DNA of 64,000 bases. Origin: a bacterium (GTDB lineage Bacteria > Vulcanimicrobiota > Xenobia > Xenobiales > JADMJV01). Below the pieces are notes generated by a model that saw only the letters and a program-made list of their open reading frames with translations, was not told where the DNA came from and searched no databases. Shown here piece after piece: positions 18,204 to 26,447 of this stretch. The DNA is taken from contig JAFEBA010000005.1 of the NCBI GenBank assembly GCA_018266105.1, positions 1-64,000 of the forward strand. The letters run 5' to 3'. How positions within the stretch are numbered: position 1 is the stretch's first letter; each line of letters opens with the position of its first letter. Position numbers and translations under genes: made by a program.

Positions 18204-18318
18204 GGCCGCTCCTGACGAGGTGTTTACAAACAGTTAATATATTAAGACTTGGCAACATGGCCTCAAAAAGCCCTTTGTTACAAGGATTTGAACAACATGT
18301 TGCCCGGATGTGACGCGC

Positions 18319-18347
18319 TTGTCCACCCCGAGGCTTGCGCATATAAT
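18319..18347 (+). promoter_or_regulatory. Sigma-70-type promoter of the 704-residue protein gene
   Basis: TTGTCC (18319-18324), a 17-bp spacer and a perfect TATAAT (18342-18347) lie about 107 bases before the start codon. This is one of the clearest promoter matches in the window. Confidence 0.75.
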
Positions 18348-18370
18348 GACCAGGCTCATAGAGGGGTTAA

Positions 18371-18401
18371 AAAGGCCTGAGAAGCGAATTTATAGGCCTT
18401 T
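18371..18401 (+). promoter_or_regulatory. Hairpin in the 5' leader of the 704-residue protein gene
   Basis: A perfect 8-bp inverted repeat AAAGGCCT (18371-18378) and AGGCCTTT (18394-18401) with a 15-base loop, between the promoter and the ribosome site. It may affect mRNA stability or bind a regulator; this is inference. Confidence 0.4.
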
Positions 18402-18453
18402 CAGATTTCTTTGATGTTGCGGTTGTATAAACATCACGCAAGGAGAGTGCTAG

Positions 18454-20568
18454 ATGTCTACGAGTCCGATCAACCCAAATATCCCGGGTGTCACCCCGCA
18501 AACTCGCACCACGGCCCGGCCGGCGGCTGCGGAGACTCAGGAAGCGGCGCCCCAGGATCTGGTCCAGGTCGGCCAGCAGCCGCCGCAACAGCAGCAAAAG
18601 GCTGCCGAAGACACTTCGGTCATCACCATGCGGGTCAAGGTTAAAAACTCTCTGCTTGAGCCCGACGCGACCGGCAAGTCGAAGCTCGATGAGTTAGAGC
18701 CCGACTTCGTTCCTAAAGGAACGGCCAGCAGCAACGCGCCCACCTTCATTACCGCCCTGGCTGATCCAGCCCAGGTGCCCGAGGGCTACACCCCGGTTTC
18801 CACGGTAGCGCTAGTTCCCAGCGAGCAAGCCAAGGATCTGGACGCTCTCAATCGTGATTATTTCGCCGCCTTTGTGCCTCAGGGTGGCTACGCGGTCTCC
18901 CAGCAGGAAATCGATGAATTCGGGAAGCAACACGAAGAGGCTGGCTTCCAAAAGGGCCTGAGCGAGGGCATTGAAAAAGGCACCAAGAACGCTGTGCCCC
19001 CCGGCTATCAGGCCAAGCTGATGGATTCCGAGGCGGGCCTCAAGATCGAAGCCAAACGCGATCAGATGTCCAGCCTGCTGGGAATGATTGGCTCGACGTC
19101 AGGCGCACTGGGCATTGCCCACAACATCGGAATTCCCGCACAATACGCGGCCCCGCTCGCCCTGGCAGCTGCTCCCCTGCAAATCTTTGGACCGACCGGC
19201 ACTCTCAGCACCATGGCCAAGCTGGAGCATCAGAAGGCTGCCCTGGTCGAAAGCGTTAAGGCGGAGAATCCTGATAAGGATCCGATGAAGGTTGTGGTGG
19301 ACATGAATCCCCACACCCAGACGCCGATCACCACCGAAGAGGCGATGAAGAACATCGACATCCTCAAGAAAACCCAGAAGATGAAGACTTTGGGCTCGGC
19401 TCTCTTGCTGGGTGCCGGTGTGGCCGCGCTGGGTGGTTGGGGAACCGCTGCCAGTGCCCTGGCTGTCGGTTCGCTCGCCAGTCCTCTGGCTGATGCCATC
19501 CCCACCTTCGATAAAATCGGTCAGGTTCACGACCGCAAGAAAGACCTCAAGGCTCAGCTCGAGGCCAAAGTCCAGGAAGGCCTCACGGCCGGGCTTTCGA
19601 AAGAGGAAGCCACGGAGAAGGCTCGCGCCTCCACTATCGAGGTTCAGGTTCCCGTCTTGAACGAAGCCGGCCAGCCGGTCTCGTTCGGGCCCCAGCAGGT
19701 CAGCCTGGGCGAGGCTTTGGATCACGTCGGTACTCAGCAAAAAATGCTCGCTCTGGGCGCGGTGGGTGCCGTGGCTCAAGCCGGAAGTCTGGTGGCGATG
19801 GGCCTGGGCTGCCCGATCATGATGGTGGTGGGCGCCAGTGTCGCCCTTCCGTTGCTGGCTCGGGGCGCTCTCTTCCCCAGCGAAACCTGGCAGACCCTCA
19901 AAGCTCTGCCGGGCAAGATTTGGGATGGTATCAAAGCCGTCGGTCAGGCGATTGGTCGCAAGCTGGGCCTGGTCAAGGGACCCAAAGGTGGCGACGAAGC
20001 TCTGCCGATGTCGGACTCACAGAAGGCTTTGTTCCAGACGATGGCCGAGATCAGCGAAGCCGACCCGAAGCTGGCACAGGGTCTCAAGGAGTCCCTGGAA
20101 GCTCTTCATCGCCCCCCGCAGAACCAGGAAGAGCAGCAGGCCGCGATTGCCGCCGGTAAGCAGCATGAGGCTCAACTGGCCCAGCTCAAGGCGGACCATC
20201 CGGAACTGGCTGCTCGTTTCGAAGCGAACATGAAGGCCCTTATTGAGGAGGGTGCTCAGGCAGCCCAAGAAGCTCACATGGAGCAGATGCATGACAGTGT
20301 GGAGCAGGTGGTCAACGCACCCGGCACCCAGGCATTGCTGCAAACTCCCGGTGTGCAGTCCGCACTTAAATCGGTCAAGGGCGACCAGGAGTTTGGTGAG
20401 AGCGTGGTTCGCATGCTGGCTCAGGCCGAGGTCTTTGGCAACACCGAGATGTATGAGGATTTGCTCAAGAACGAGGCGCACGACCCGGAAGCCGCGCGTA
20501 TGTTGACGGTTTCCCGTGCCATCCAGGCTGAACTGGATAAGCAGAAGGGTAGTCAACCGGCAGCCTAA
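18454..20568 (+). CDS. Large tagged protein of unknown function with three hydrophobic blocks
   Basis: A 704-residue protein I do not recognise. Residues 1-55 are disordered and contain APQDLVQVG (32-40), one of the shared N-terminal motifs of this window. There is no signal peptide. Three long Ala/Gly-rich hydrophobic blocks (about 205-245, 312-348, 430-472) could insert in a membrane or pack as glycine-rich helices; the segments between them are charged and helical. From about 505 to 700 the protein is mostly amphipathic helix. The layout of hydrophobic blocks with flanking coiled segments recalls translocator or pore-forming proteins, but no homology is claimed. It has its own promoter, a good AGGAGAG site and a double-hairpin terminator region, so it is an independent, probably well-expressed unit. 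Confidence 0.85.
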   Translation: MSTSPINPNIPGVTPQTRTTARPAAAETQEAAPQDLVQVGQQPPQQQQKAAEDTSVITMRVKVKNSLLEPDATGKSKLDELEPDFVPKGTASSNAPTFITALADPAQVPEGYTPVSTVALVPSEQAKDLDALNRDYFAAFVPQGGYAVSQQEIDEFGKQHEEAGFQKGLSEGIEKGTKNAVPPGYQAKLMDSEAGLKIEAKRDQMSSLLGMIGSTSGALGIAHNIGIPAQYAAPLALAAAPLQIFGPTGTLSTMAKLEHQKAALVESVKAENPDKDPMKVVVDMNPHTQTPITTEEAMKNIDILKKTQKMKTLGSALLLGAGVAALGGWGTAASALAVGSLASPLADAIPTFDKIGQVHDRKKDLKAQLEAKVQEGLTAGLSKEEATEKARASTIEVQVPVLNEAGQPVSFGPQQVSLGEALDHVGTQQKMLALGAVGAVAQAGSLVAMGLGCPIMMVVGASVALPLLARGALFPSETWQTLKALPGKIWDGIKAVGQAIGRKLGLVKGPKGGDEALPMSDSQKALFQTMAEISEADPKLAQGLKESLEALHRPPQNQEEQQAAIAAGKQHEAQLAQLKADHPELAARFEANMKALIEEGAQAAQEAHMEQMHDSVEQVVNAPGTQALLQTPGVQSALKSVKGDQEFGESVVRMLAQAEVFGNTEMYEDLLKNEAHDPEAARMLTVSRAIQAELDKQKGSQPAA

Positions 20569-20573
20569 CCACT

Positions 20574-20641
20574 CAGCGGAGCGCGGTCGCTCCGCTGTCT
20601 GTATCAAATGAAAAAGCCTCGCCAAACAGCGGGGCTTTTTT
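20574..20641 (+). terminator. Double hairpin with Rho-independent terminator
   Basis: A perfect 10-bp hairpin (20574-20583 with 20588-20597) immediately after the stop is followed by a second stem (20611-20622 with 20629-20640, one G-U pair) ending in T6. Confidence 0.9.
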
Positions 20642-20692
20642 CAATCCTCGAGACGAAAAGGTTCCTGAAGGTCGGCTGACAAACAGCCCCTC

Positions 20693-21442
20693 ATGCTGCG
20701 CCGGCTTCTAACAACTATTCGCGACTTCTTCTTGCCGCGCAAGGCCAAGCTGCACAATCCTTCCGAGCGTCGCCAACTGGTCCGTGTGCGCTGTCGAATT
20801 CCCATTCAGATTCGAGTGGGTGAGCGCACCTTGAGTGGCTGGGTGGTGGATATGGGTGTTCAGGGCATTCGGGTGCGGACCGGAGAGTCTCTGAAGAAGG
20901 GGCAGGCGGTCGCCATTCGCGCTACGGTTTCCCAGCAGTCGTCCCAGGCCTGGGTCAACTGCCGCGTGATGTGGTCGCGGAATGTCGACAACGGCAAGCA
21001 TTATCTGGCAGGCGCTCGATTCCACGAAACTCGCGAGAATCTGAGGCGTACCTGGGTTCATCGCTTGTTGCGGGAGTTGGGTTTGAACGAGAATTCTCTG
21101 CGCGAGAGACGCGAATTCATCCGGGTCAACGGTCGCGTGCCGGTCAAGATGCAAAGCCTGCGCGACGGCGGTCCGGTGCAGGCGGTGGAAACTTTGAATT
21201 TGGGAGTGGCTGGACTGCTCTTGCGCACCACTCGACCGCTTTACCCGGGTGAGCACTACAACTGTTGGGTCGGACCCTGGGGAAAGTTGCCCCAAGTCGG
21301 CCCGATTCCGGCTGAAGTTTTGGCCTGCCGGCCCGATCCGGGAGGCAGCGCGTCACAGGTCCCTCTGCGCTTTCTTGAGCTCGAAGAAGACGGCGTGCGT
21401 GACCTGGGTCGCTACGTCTTGACGTTGTTGAAGGAGGATTGA
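20693..21442 (+). CDS. Tandem PilZ-domain protein
   Basis: A 249-residue protein with two PilZ domains, likely a c-di-GMP receptor. Domain 1 (about 25-125) starts ERRQLVRVRC and carries DMGVQGIRV. Domain 2 (about 137-245) starts ERREFIRVNG and carries NLGVAGLLL. Both keep the arginine motif and the D/N-x-G/S-x-x-G motif, although Gly replaces Ser in each. An amphipathic basic N-terminus (MLRRLLTTIRDFFLPRKAK) could touch the membrane. It is the first gene of an operon with an acyltransferase and CdsA, which hints at c-di-GMP input into lipid or envelope synthesis (inference). Confidence 0.85.
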   Translation: MLRRLLTTIRDFFLPRKAKLHNPSERRQLVRVRCRIPIQIRVGERTLSGWVVDMGVQGIRVRTGESLKKGQAVAIRATVSQQSSQAWVNCRVMWSRNVDNGKHYLAGARFHETRENLRRTWVHRLLRELGLNENSLRERREFIRVNGRVPVKMQSLRDGGPVQAVETLNLGVAGLLLRTTRPLYPGEHYNCWVGPWGKLPQVGPIPAEVLACRPDPGGSASQVPLRFLELEEDGVRDLGRYVLTLLKED

Positions 21443-21444
21443 GC

Positions 21445-22062
21445 TTGGCTTCCCTGGTGGCTTCCTTTCTTGCCTGGCTGGCACGTTTAATCAGTGGAGC
21501 CAACGCGCTCTGGTTGGACTGTCAGCCACTTCCGAGGCAGCGCATTTACTTCGGAAATCACACCTCGCATATGGATTTCGTGGTGCTCTGGTCGGTGTTG
21601 CCCGACGAGGTTCGCACCCAGACTCGCCCGGTTGCCGCCGAGGAATATTGGACCACCAGCAAGTTGCGCAAGTACGTGGCGGCCGAGGTTTTTCGGGCCG
21701 TGTTGGTGGATCGCAACTCCAGTACGGTGGAGGAGCGCCGCAACCAGATGGAGCGGATGCTTGAGGGAATGGGTCAGGATCAGTCCCTGATTATCTTCCC
21801 TGAGGGTACGCGTGGCGAGGGGGACGAGGTACAGCCTTTCAAGAGTGGCCTCTACCATCTGGCCAAGGCCAAGCCTCAGGTTGAGCTTGTGCCTGTGTAT
21901 CTTGAGAATCTCAACCGCGTGTTGCCCAAAGGAGAGTATCTTCCAGTGCCTCTGCTCAGCCGCGTCTATTTTGGACCCCCTATGCACCTGCAAGATGGTG
22001 AGACCAAAGAGGCCTTTCTGGAGCGCGCTCGTCAGGCCATGATCGGATTGGCCGGCCAATGA
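21445..22062 (+). CDS. PlsC-like lysophospholipid acyltransferase
   Basis: A 1-acyl-glycerol-3-phosphate acyltransferase-type enzyme. Motif I NHTSHMD (H-x4-D) and motif III FPEGTRG are present, and the length of 205 residues fits the small PlsC forms. A hydrophobic N-terminus anchors it at the membrane. TTG at 21445 is preferred because AAGGAGG lies 7 bases upstream; an in-frame TTG at 21439 is too close to that site. It overlaps the start of cdsA by 4 bases (ATGA), so phosphatidic acid formation and its use for CDP-diacylglycerol are encoded together. Confidence 0.88.
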   Translation: MASLVASFLAWLARLISGANALWLDCQPLPRQRIYFGNHTSHMDFVVLWSVLPDEVRTQTRPVAAEEYWTTSKLRKYVAAEVFRAVLVDRNSSTVEERRNQMERMLEGMGQDQSLIIFPEGTRGEGDEVQPFKSGLYHLAKAKPQVELVPVYLENLNRVLPKGEYLPVPLLSRVYFGPPMHLQDGETKEAFLERARQAMIGLAGQ

Positions 22063-23009
22063 TTTTGCGAGACCAGGAACTTTTTGGACTTTATATGGGC
22101 ATCCTGGCCCTGCTGGTGGTGGCATCCATCATCGGCTTTTTGCTGGAGTGGAAAGTGAAGTCGCCCCGGGGCCGGGAAACGGTTGCCAACATCAATTCAC
22201 GCATCAAAGCCTGGTGGGTGATGAGCGGAGTCTTTGCGGTGGCCAACCTGGCCGGCATGACCAGCACGATTTTACTGTTCGGTTTGCTCTCGTTTTTGGC
22301 TTTGCGCGAGTTTGTGACGCTGACTCCGACTCGGCGCGGTGATCACCGCTCCTTGCTGTTTACTTTTTTCTTCTTGATGCCGCTGCAGTACCTGCTGGTC
22401 GCGGTCAAATGGTACGGGATGTTCAGCGTGCTTTTGCCCGTCTACGCATTCTTGTTTATTCCGACCGTGAACGCGCTGCAGGGGGACCCCAAAAACTTTC
22501 TTGAGCGCACCGCCAAGTTACAGTGGGCCGCCATGATTTGCGTTTATTGTTTGAGTCACGCACCGGCTTTGCTGATGTTGGAGATCCCTGGTTATCAAGG
22601 GGAGAACGCCAAGTTGCTGCTGTTTATGGTGCTGGTGGTGCAACTCAGCGACGTGCTGCAATTTGTTTGGGGCAAGACCACCGGCCGGCGTGCTGTCGCT
22701 CCCAACATCAGTCCCAACAAGACGGTGGAGGGCCTGGTCGGAGGTGTGGCCAGCGCCACCATCATTGGGACCTTGTTATGGTGGGCGACCCCTTTTCATC
22801 CCTTCGTGGCCTGGCTTATGGCCCTTGGGATTTCGCTGGCGGGTTTTGCCGGCGGTCTGACCATGTCAGCCATCAAACGCGACCGGGGAGTCAAGGACTA
22901 CGGAACGCTCATCGAGGGCCACGGAGGCATTCTGGATCGGATTGATTCGATCTGTTTTGCCGCTCCGCTATTTTTCCACGTGGTTCGCTTCTTCTACAGC
23001 ACCGTCTAG
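22059..23009 (+). CDS. cdsA: Phosphatidate cytidylyltransferase
   Basis: Converts phosphatidic acid and CTP to CDP-diacylglycerol at the inner membrane. It is a 316-residue multi-pass protein with the CdsA signature near the C-terminus: KDYGTLIEGHGGILDRIDS. Helical membrane segments occupy most of residues 5-255. It is translationally coupled to the upstream acyltransferase. The 3' end overlaps the convergent DUF3253 gene by 42 bases. Confidence 0.93.
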   Translation: MILRDQELFGLYMGILALLVVASIIGFLLEWKVKSPRGRETVANINSRIKAWWVMSGVFAVANLAGMTSTILLFGLLSFLALREFVTLTPTRRGDHRSLLFTFFFLMPLQYLLVAVKWYGMFSVLLPVYAFLFIPTVNALQGDPKNFLERTAKLQWAAMICVYCLSHAPALLMLEIPGYQGENAKLLLFMVLVVQLSDVLQFVWGKTTGRRAVAPNISPNKTVEGLVGGVASATIIGTLLWWATPFHPFVAWLMALGISLAGFAGGLTMSAIKRDRGVKDYGTLIEGHGGILDRIDSICFAAPLFFHVVRFFYSTV

Positions 23010-23267
23010 CAGACGGAGGCGGATCGGGCCGCGGTACTGGCCGGGCTTGGAAGAAATTCTTTTCCCGCGCTGCAGGAATTCAAGTTTTCCTTCTCGTTCG
23101 AGTTGACGGGCGTCAGCGCGAACCTGGTCCATCCATTCTCGCCAGTTGCCTGGCTGAGAAATTTTGCGCGCGAAAAGTCGTGCCGCTTCCGACGGGCAAA
23201 AGCTTTTGCTAGCGCCTCTTTGGCGGGCCAGTTGAAGTAGAATCTCGCGAATTTCAGAATCGGGCAT
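22968..23267 (-). CDS. DUF3253 family protein
   Basis: A 99-residue small protein matching the DUF3253 pattern: an N-terminal helical part with a conserved CPSEAARLF segment and a C-terminus with RGPIRLRL. The family is widespread but has no assigned biochemical role; the fold is thought to resemble a winged helix. It is monocistronic and converges on cdsA with a 42-base overlap. Confidence 0.75.
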   Translation of the reverse strand: MPDSEIREILLQLARQRGASKSFCPSEAARLFARKISQPGNWREWMDQVRADARQLEREGKLEFLQRGKRISSKPGQYRGPIRLRLLDGAVEEANHVEK

Positions 23268-23303
23268 AAAAGAAAATCCACCCTAACAGGTATGAATTAA
23301 CAG

Positions 23304-23497
23304 GCAGGGTGGTATACCCTGCAGAAGTTAATCAGGCGAGTTCATAAAGGCGCCCGAATTGCGCCCTCCGACATAGTGGGCGGCCAGTGGCCAAACACTA
23401 TTCGAGCGGTCGTGCCCTCGCGCGAACGCGGAAATCGGGTCCGGTCCCAGTGAATCGTCAAGAACGATTGGCTGTGGCCTCGAGGGTCTACACCCTC
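23304..23497 (+). promoter_or_regulatory. Hairpin-rich leader upstream of the CarD-like gene
   Basis: This intergenic stretch holds five perfect short hairpins: 23304-23310/23316-23322, 23349-23353/23361-23365, 23373-23378/23396-23401 with an inner GGCC/GGCC pair, 23453-23458/23464-23469, and 23482-23487/23492-23497. The density of perfect stems suggests a folded 5' leader or a small RNA. I could not match it to a known RNA family. Confidence 0.35.
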
Positions 23498-23525
23498 CCA
23501 ATCCTAGCAACGGAGTGTTTTCCCA

Positions 23526-24029
23526 ATGCATTTGGAAGTTGGTTGTCAAGTTGTTCATTCTTTGCACGGTGTGGGCACCGTGGAATCGGTCGAAACCAAA
23601 GAGGTCCTGGGCAAAGAGACTCGTTTCGCCACCATCTCCTTTCAGGATGATCGCCTCAAGATCATGGTCAACCTGGACCAGAGAAACTCGATGCTGCGTC
23701 CTCTCATGAACGCGCCTCAGGTCGAGTCAGTGCTGGAATACCTGCGCAGTCACTGCAATGACGCCGTCATCACCAAGAGCACCCACCGCTACAATCTGAA
23801 TTTGCAGAAGATTAAGAGCGGGGATGTTAACAGTTTGTGCCAGGTCATCAAGGAGCTGAGCGGCCTGTTGGAAGAAAAACGTCTGACTCAAAAGGAGCAT
23901 TCGATGCTGGAGCAGTCCCGCAAGATTCTCGCTTCTGAGCTCAGTTCCGTGAAGCAGCGTCCCCAGGAGGAGATGATTGAACTCATCTGTCAGACCTGCG
24001 GGATCACTCTAGAAGTGGCCAAGTCCTAG
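23526..24029 (+). CDS. CarD/CdnL-like transcription regulator
   Basis: A 167-residue protein whose N-terminal 65 residues match the CarD/CdnL RNA-polymerase-interacting domain (VGCQVVHSLHGVGTVESVE). The C-terminal helical part, with NSMLRPLMN and a long charged helix, fits the DNA-binding region. In mycobacteria and myxobacteria such proteins bind the RNAP beta subunit and stabilise open complexes at rRNA and other promoters. It may therefore be a global regulator here (inference). It is monocistronic with its own terminator and a long structured leader. Confidence 0.88.
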   Translation: MHLEVGCQVVHSLHGVGTVESVETKEVLGKETRFATISFQDDRLKIMVNLDQRNSMLRPLMNAPQVESVLEYLRSHCNDAVITKSTHRYNLNLQKIKSGDVNSLCQVIKELSGLLEEKRLTQKEHSMLEQSRKILASELSSVKQRPQEEMIELICQTCGITLEVAKS

Positions 24030-24047
24030 GCTCATCGCCTGCCGAAG

Positions 24048-24088
24048 AAGCCGCTGGAGTCTCGAGAGGGGCTCTGAGCGGCTTTTTT
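24048..24088 (+). terminator. Terminator of the CarD-like gene
   Basis: AAGCCGCT (24048-24055) pairs with AGCGGCTT (24077-24084), with a smaller hairpin in the loop, followed by T6. Confidence 0.85.
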
Positions 24089-24173
24089 GTTTGGCGCGTC
24101 CGTATTCGGAGGCGACCAAAGTGGCGAATTTCTTTCAAAAAAAAGGACATCACCGGACTGCTGCGAATGCCCG

Positions 24174-24228
24174 CCAACAATTCTGCCGGACCACCTAACG
24201 ATCCGACAGGCCAGCGGTTGATTGTTGG
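24174..24228 (+). promoter_or_regulatory. Two-tier hairpin upstream of the lipoprotein gene
   Basis: An outer perfect 8-bp stem (24174-24181 with 24221-24228) encloses an inner imperfect stem (24183-24190 with 24202-24209). It lies about 70 bases before the lipoprotein start. A second small stem TGCCC/GGGCA directly precedes the Shine-Dalgarno sequence. The role is unknown; it could also be chance. Confidence 0.3.
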
Positions 24229-24294
24229 TCCGAACGGCTAACCCTCCGACTGAACTTTCCTACGATATGCCCCTACGGGCAAAAGGAGTTTACT

Positions 24295-24606
24295 GTGAAA
24301 AAGACGCTTCTGACGGTGGCCGCCGCGAGCTTCCTGTTTGTTCTGGCCGGATGCAGCGAGAACAACCCCCCGGCTGCGACCGGAACCCCGGCTGCTAACA
24401 CTTCGGGCGGCGTGGTCATCACCGCCACCCCCGTTGTGAACGGCACTGCTCTGCCCCCCGGCACCGCCACCATGACCCCCGGCACTGCGCCCGGCACCGA
24501 AACCCCGATGACCGGCACTCCCGCGCCCGGCGGGGAGACTCCCGCTCCCGGCGGCGAGACCCCGGCTCCCGGCGGTGAGACCCCCGCTCCCACCGCAACC
24601 CCCTAA
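24295..24606 (+). CDS. Small lipoprotein with Pro/Thr/Gly-rich repeat tail
   Basis: A 103-residue lipoprotein. The N-terminus has a lipoprotein signal with lipobox LAGC (Cys20). The rest is a disordered Pro/Thr/Gly/Ala-rich chain, ending in three exact copies of the seven-residue unit TPAPGGE (75-95). There is no folded domain, so it may be a surface spacer or anchor. AAAGGAG precedes the GTG start. It is a single gene with its own terminator. Confidence 0.8.
   Translation: MKKTLLTVAAASFLFVLAGCSENNPPAATGTPAANTSGGVVITATPVVNGTALPPGTATMTPGTAPGTETPMTGTPAPGGETPAPGGETPAPGGETPAPTATP
24517..24579 (+). repeat. Three tandem 21-bp repeats in the lipoprotein gene
   Basis: Three in-frame 21-bp units encode TPAPGGE three times, with a fourth partial unit. 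Third-position differences between the copies show they are not a very recent expansion. Copy number could vary between strains. Confidence 0.85.
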
Positions 24607-24630
24607 AGCAAAGCTTTCGGATCCAGAAAA

Positions 24631-24655
24631 AAAGGCAGGGCAACCTGTCTTTTTT
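24631..24655 (+). terminator. Terminator of the lipoprotein gene
   Basis: AAAGGCAGG (24631-24639) pairs with CCTGTCTTT (24644-24652, one G-U) with a GCAA-like loop, flanked by A-rich and T-rich runs. Confidence 0.85.
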
Positions 24656-24767
24656 CTTTGTCGGGATGGAAACCAGAAGTTCATCCCTGGGTCATCGGTG
24701 TCTTCTATGCTCATCCGGTACACGGGCTGACTTCGAGATCGGCCCTTAGATCGGGGAGACACCACTC

Positions 24768-25601
24768 ATGCTCAATTTGGTCAACACCAACCAGCTGCGC
24801 CAGACCAGCCCGCTGACAGGGAAGCGCCCCGCGCCGCCCGCGTCCCAGGTCCCTCAGGACCGACTTGAACCCGCTGATTCCAACCCTTCACAGGGCGGAC
24901 CAAAATGGCTGCTGGCGGCTTTCGCCGGACTGGGCCTGGTGGCCGGCGGCGCAGGCGCTGCCCAGGCTCAGGTACTCGTGGCCAACCAGCCTCAGCAGAC
25001 TCAGGACTTGATGAAGCAGCTGGAAGAATCCAGTTTGCAGCAGGGCGTGAAACTCGAGTTCATGGCTCCTTCGCCCATTGGAGGCGGTCGCAGCATCTCC
25101 AATGAGGATGCGGCTCGCATGATCAACGATGGTCAGCGAGTTCTGCTGGCCGAGGTGACTTCTTCGGATGGACCTTTCCGCGGAGCCGAGCCGACCGAAG
25201 TGCGCCGCGAGGTTTACCTTACCGGGCAGGCTGAACTGGCTTCTTACACTCGCTATTTCACTAATGCCGAGCCGCAGAACGACATGGAGCGAGCTGCCCA
25301 AAAGCTGAAGAAGCATATCTACAGTCAGACCGAGCTGACGACTTTGATGAGGCCGGGCTCGAACCCGGACCGTCCCAGTCTATCTCCGTTTGAAGCAGCC
25401 CGCCGCCTGCAGAATGAGCAGTCGGTTACCATGCGCACAGCAGCCGATCCCCTCAAGGTGGGCACCGAAGCCACCGAGGTCGAACTCAACAGTCTTAGCG
25501 ACGTCGACTCTCTGGATCCCAATTGTGGTACTCTTCAGGATTTTCAAATGAACCCGGACGGGACGATCCAGCTGGTTGAACAGACCTATTGCGGCACTTA
25601 G
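24768..25601 (+). CDS. Exported protein of unknown function with a long tagged leader
   Basis: A 277-residue protein. Residues 1-45 are polar and disordered and include VPQDRLEP (28-35), matching the shared N-terminal motif. Only then comes a signal-peptide-like segment (47-67: WLLAAFAGLGLVAGG, ending AQA). The mature part (about 68-277) is a soluble mixed domain with a few cysteines near the C-terminus (Cys-Gly-Thr-Leu and a terminal Cys-Gly-Thr), possibly a disulphide. I recognise no family. Conventional signal peptides start within a few residues of the N-terminus, so the 45-residue leader is notable; compare the L,D-transpeptidase at 60184. Confidence 0.75.
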   Translation: MLNLVNTNQLRQTSPLTGKRPAPPASQVPQDRLEPADSNPSQGGPKWLLAAFAGLGLVAGGAGAAQAQVLVANQPQQTQDLMKQLEESSLQQGVKLEFMAPSPIGGGRSISNEDAARMINDGQRVLLAEVTSSDGPFRGAEPTEVRREVYLTGQAELASYTRYFTNAEPQNDMERAAQKLKKHIYSQTELTTLMRPGSNPDRPSLSPFEAARRLQNEQSVTMRTAADPLKVGTEATEVELNSLSDVDSLDPNCGTLQDFQMNPDGTIQLVEQTYCGT

Positions 25602-25697
25602 GAGTTTGGCCGGAAAGCCCCTTCTAGTGTCGATTTCCCGCGCTGGAGCGCCCGCCCCGCAGAAATGCCGGCCATCCGGCCAAGCTCCTGGGCACAA

Positions 25698-26447
25698 TTA
25701 GCGGACTGGCTTTTTCAGGGCCACGAAGCAGCCCATGGTCTGTCCGCTGGACACATTAACCAGGCTGCCCGTGGCCTGGCTCATGTCCGGGGTAAAATAC
25801 ATCTGATAGCGCACTCGGTAGGGCTTCTCGCCTTCGGGGACCACGATCTCAAAGCTGACGAGCCGATCTGGCTGCAATTCAACCTTTTCCAATTGGGCCG
25901 TAAACTTGCCCGGCACGGTGAGGCTTCCGGCTCGAGTTGAGCCCCAGTGGAGCTCGTCAGCGAAGACACGGTCTCCCAGAAAAGTGTGCACTATGTAATC
26001 CCCAGAGGGTTCTACTTGTTGCAAAGGACGGACGCCTGGGTCCATGTCAAAGACCGTGACTTGCCGCTTTTGAAGCTCGCAGCGCAGACCCCCGTTCGGT
26101 CGTTTGACATAGGTGAGGCGATCGCCCTTCGCGCCAAGGAAAACCAATCGCTGCGGGCCCTCCGCTCTACCTTCCATGCTCAGGTGTTTGCCCTGGCCGT
26201 CGGAAAAGGTCAGCCAAAGGTCCAGGTGATAACCGTTTTTGCTGGGGCTGATACGAAACAACTCTCGTAGCCCTACCCGGCCAGCTTCCAGCCAGACCGT
26301 GCTGCCCAGTAAGTCCCGACCCGTTTGGGTCCAGGTCTCTTCCAGCTGGCTGCCCTCGCTCTGGCCGTGATAGTTGCCGACCATCCATTCCAGCGGATGG
26401 GCCCAGCTCTGGGCGAGCAACAACGACCAGAAGAGCCATTTTTTCAT
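25698..26447 (-). CDS. Exported DUF6265-like protein
   Basis: A 249-residue protein with a signal peptide (MKKWLFWSLLLAQSWA). The N-terminal half resembles the DUF6265 family (LEWMVGNYHGQSEGSQLEETW), which has a lipocalin-like beta barrel in most descriptions; the C-terminal half is a second beta-rich part. The function is unknown. ATG 26447 overlaps the stop of the GH16 gene (ATGA), so the two are co-translated. An upstream in-frame start at 26489 is less likely because it would bury the signal peptide. Confidence 0.7.
   Translation of the reverse strand: MKKWLFWSLLLAQSWAHPLEWMVGNYHGQSEGSQLEETWTQTGRDLLGSTVWLEAGRVGLRELFRISPSKNGYHLDLWLTFSDGQGKHLSMEGRAEGPQRLVFLGAKGDRLTYVKRPNGGLRCELQKRQVTVFDMDPGVRPLQQVEPSGDYIVHTFLGDRVFADELHWGSTRAGSLTVPGKFTAQLEKVELQPDRLVSFEIVVPEGEKPYRVRYQMYFTPDMSQATGSLVNVSSGQTMGCFVALKKPVR

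Noticed and set aside
24167..24241. A 24-codon plus-strand ORF before the lipoprotein
   Set aside because: The nearest AAAGGA is over 15 bases away and the region is better explained by a hairpin; support is too weak.
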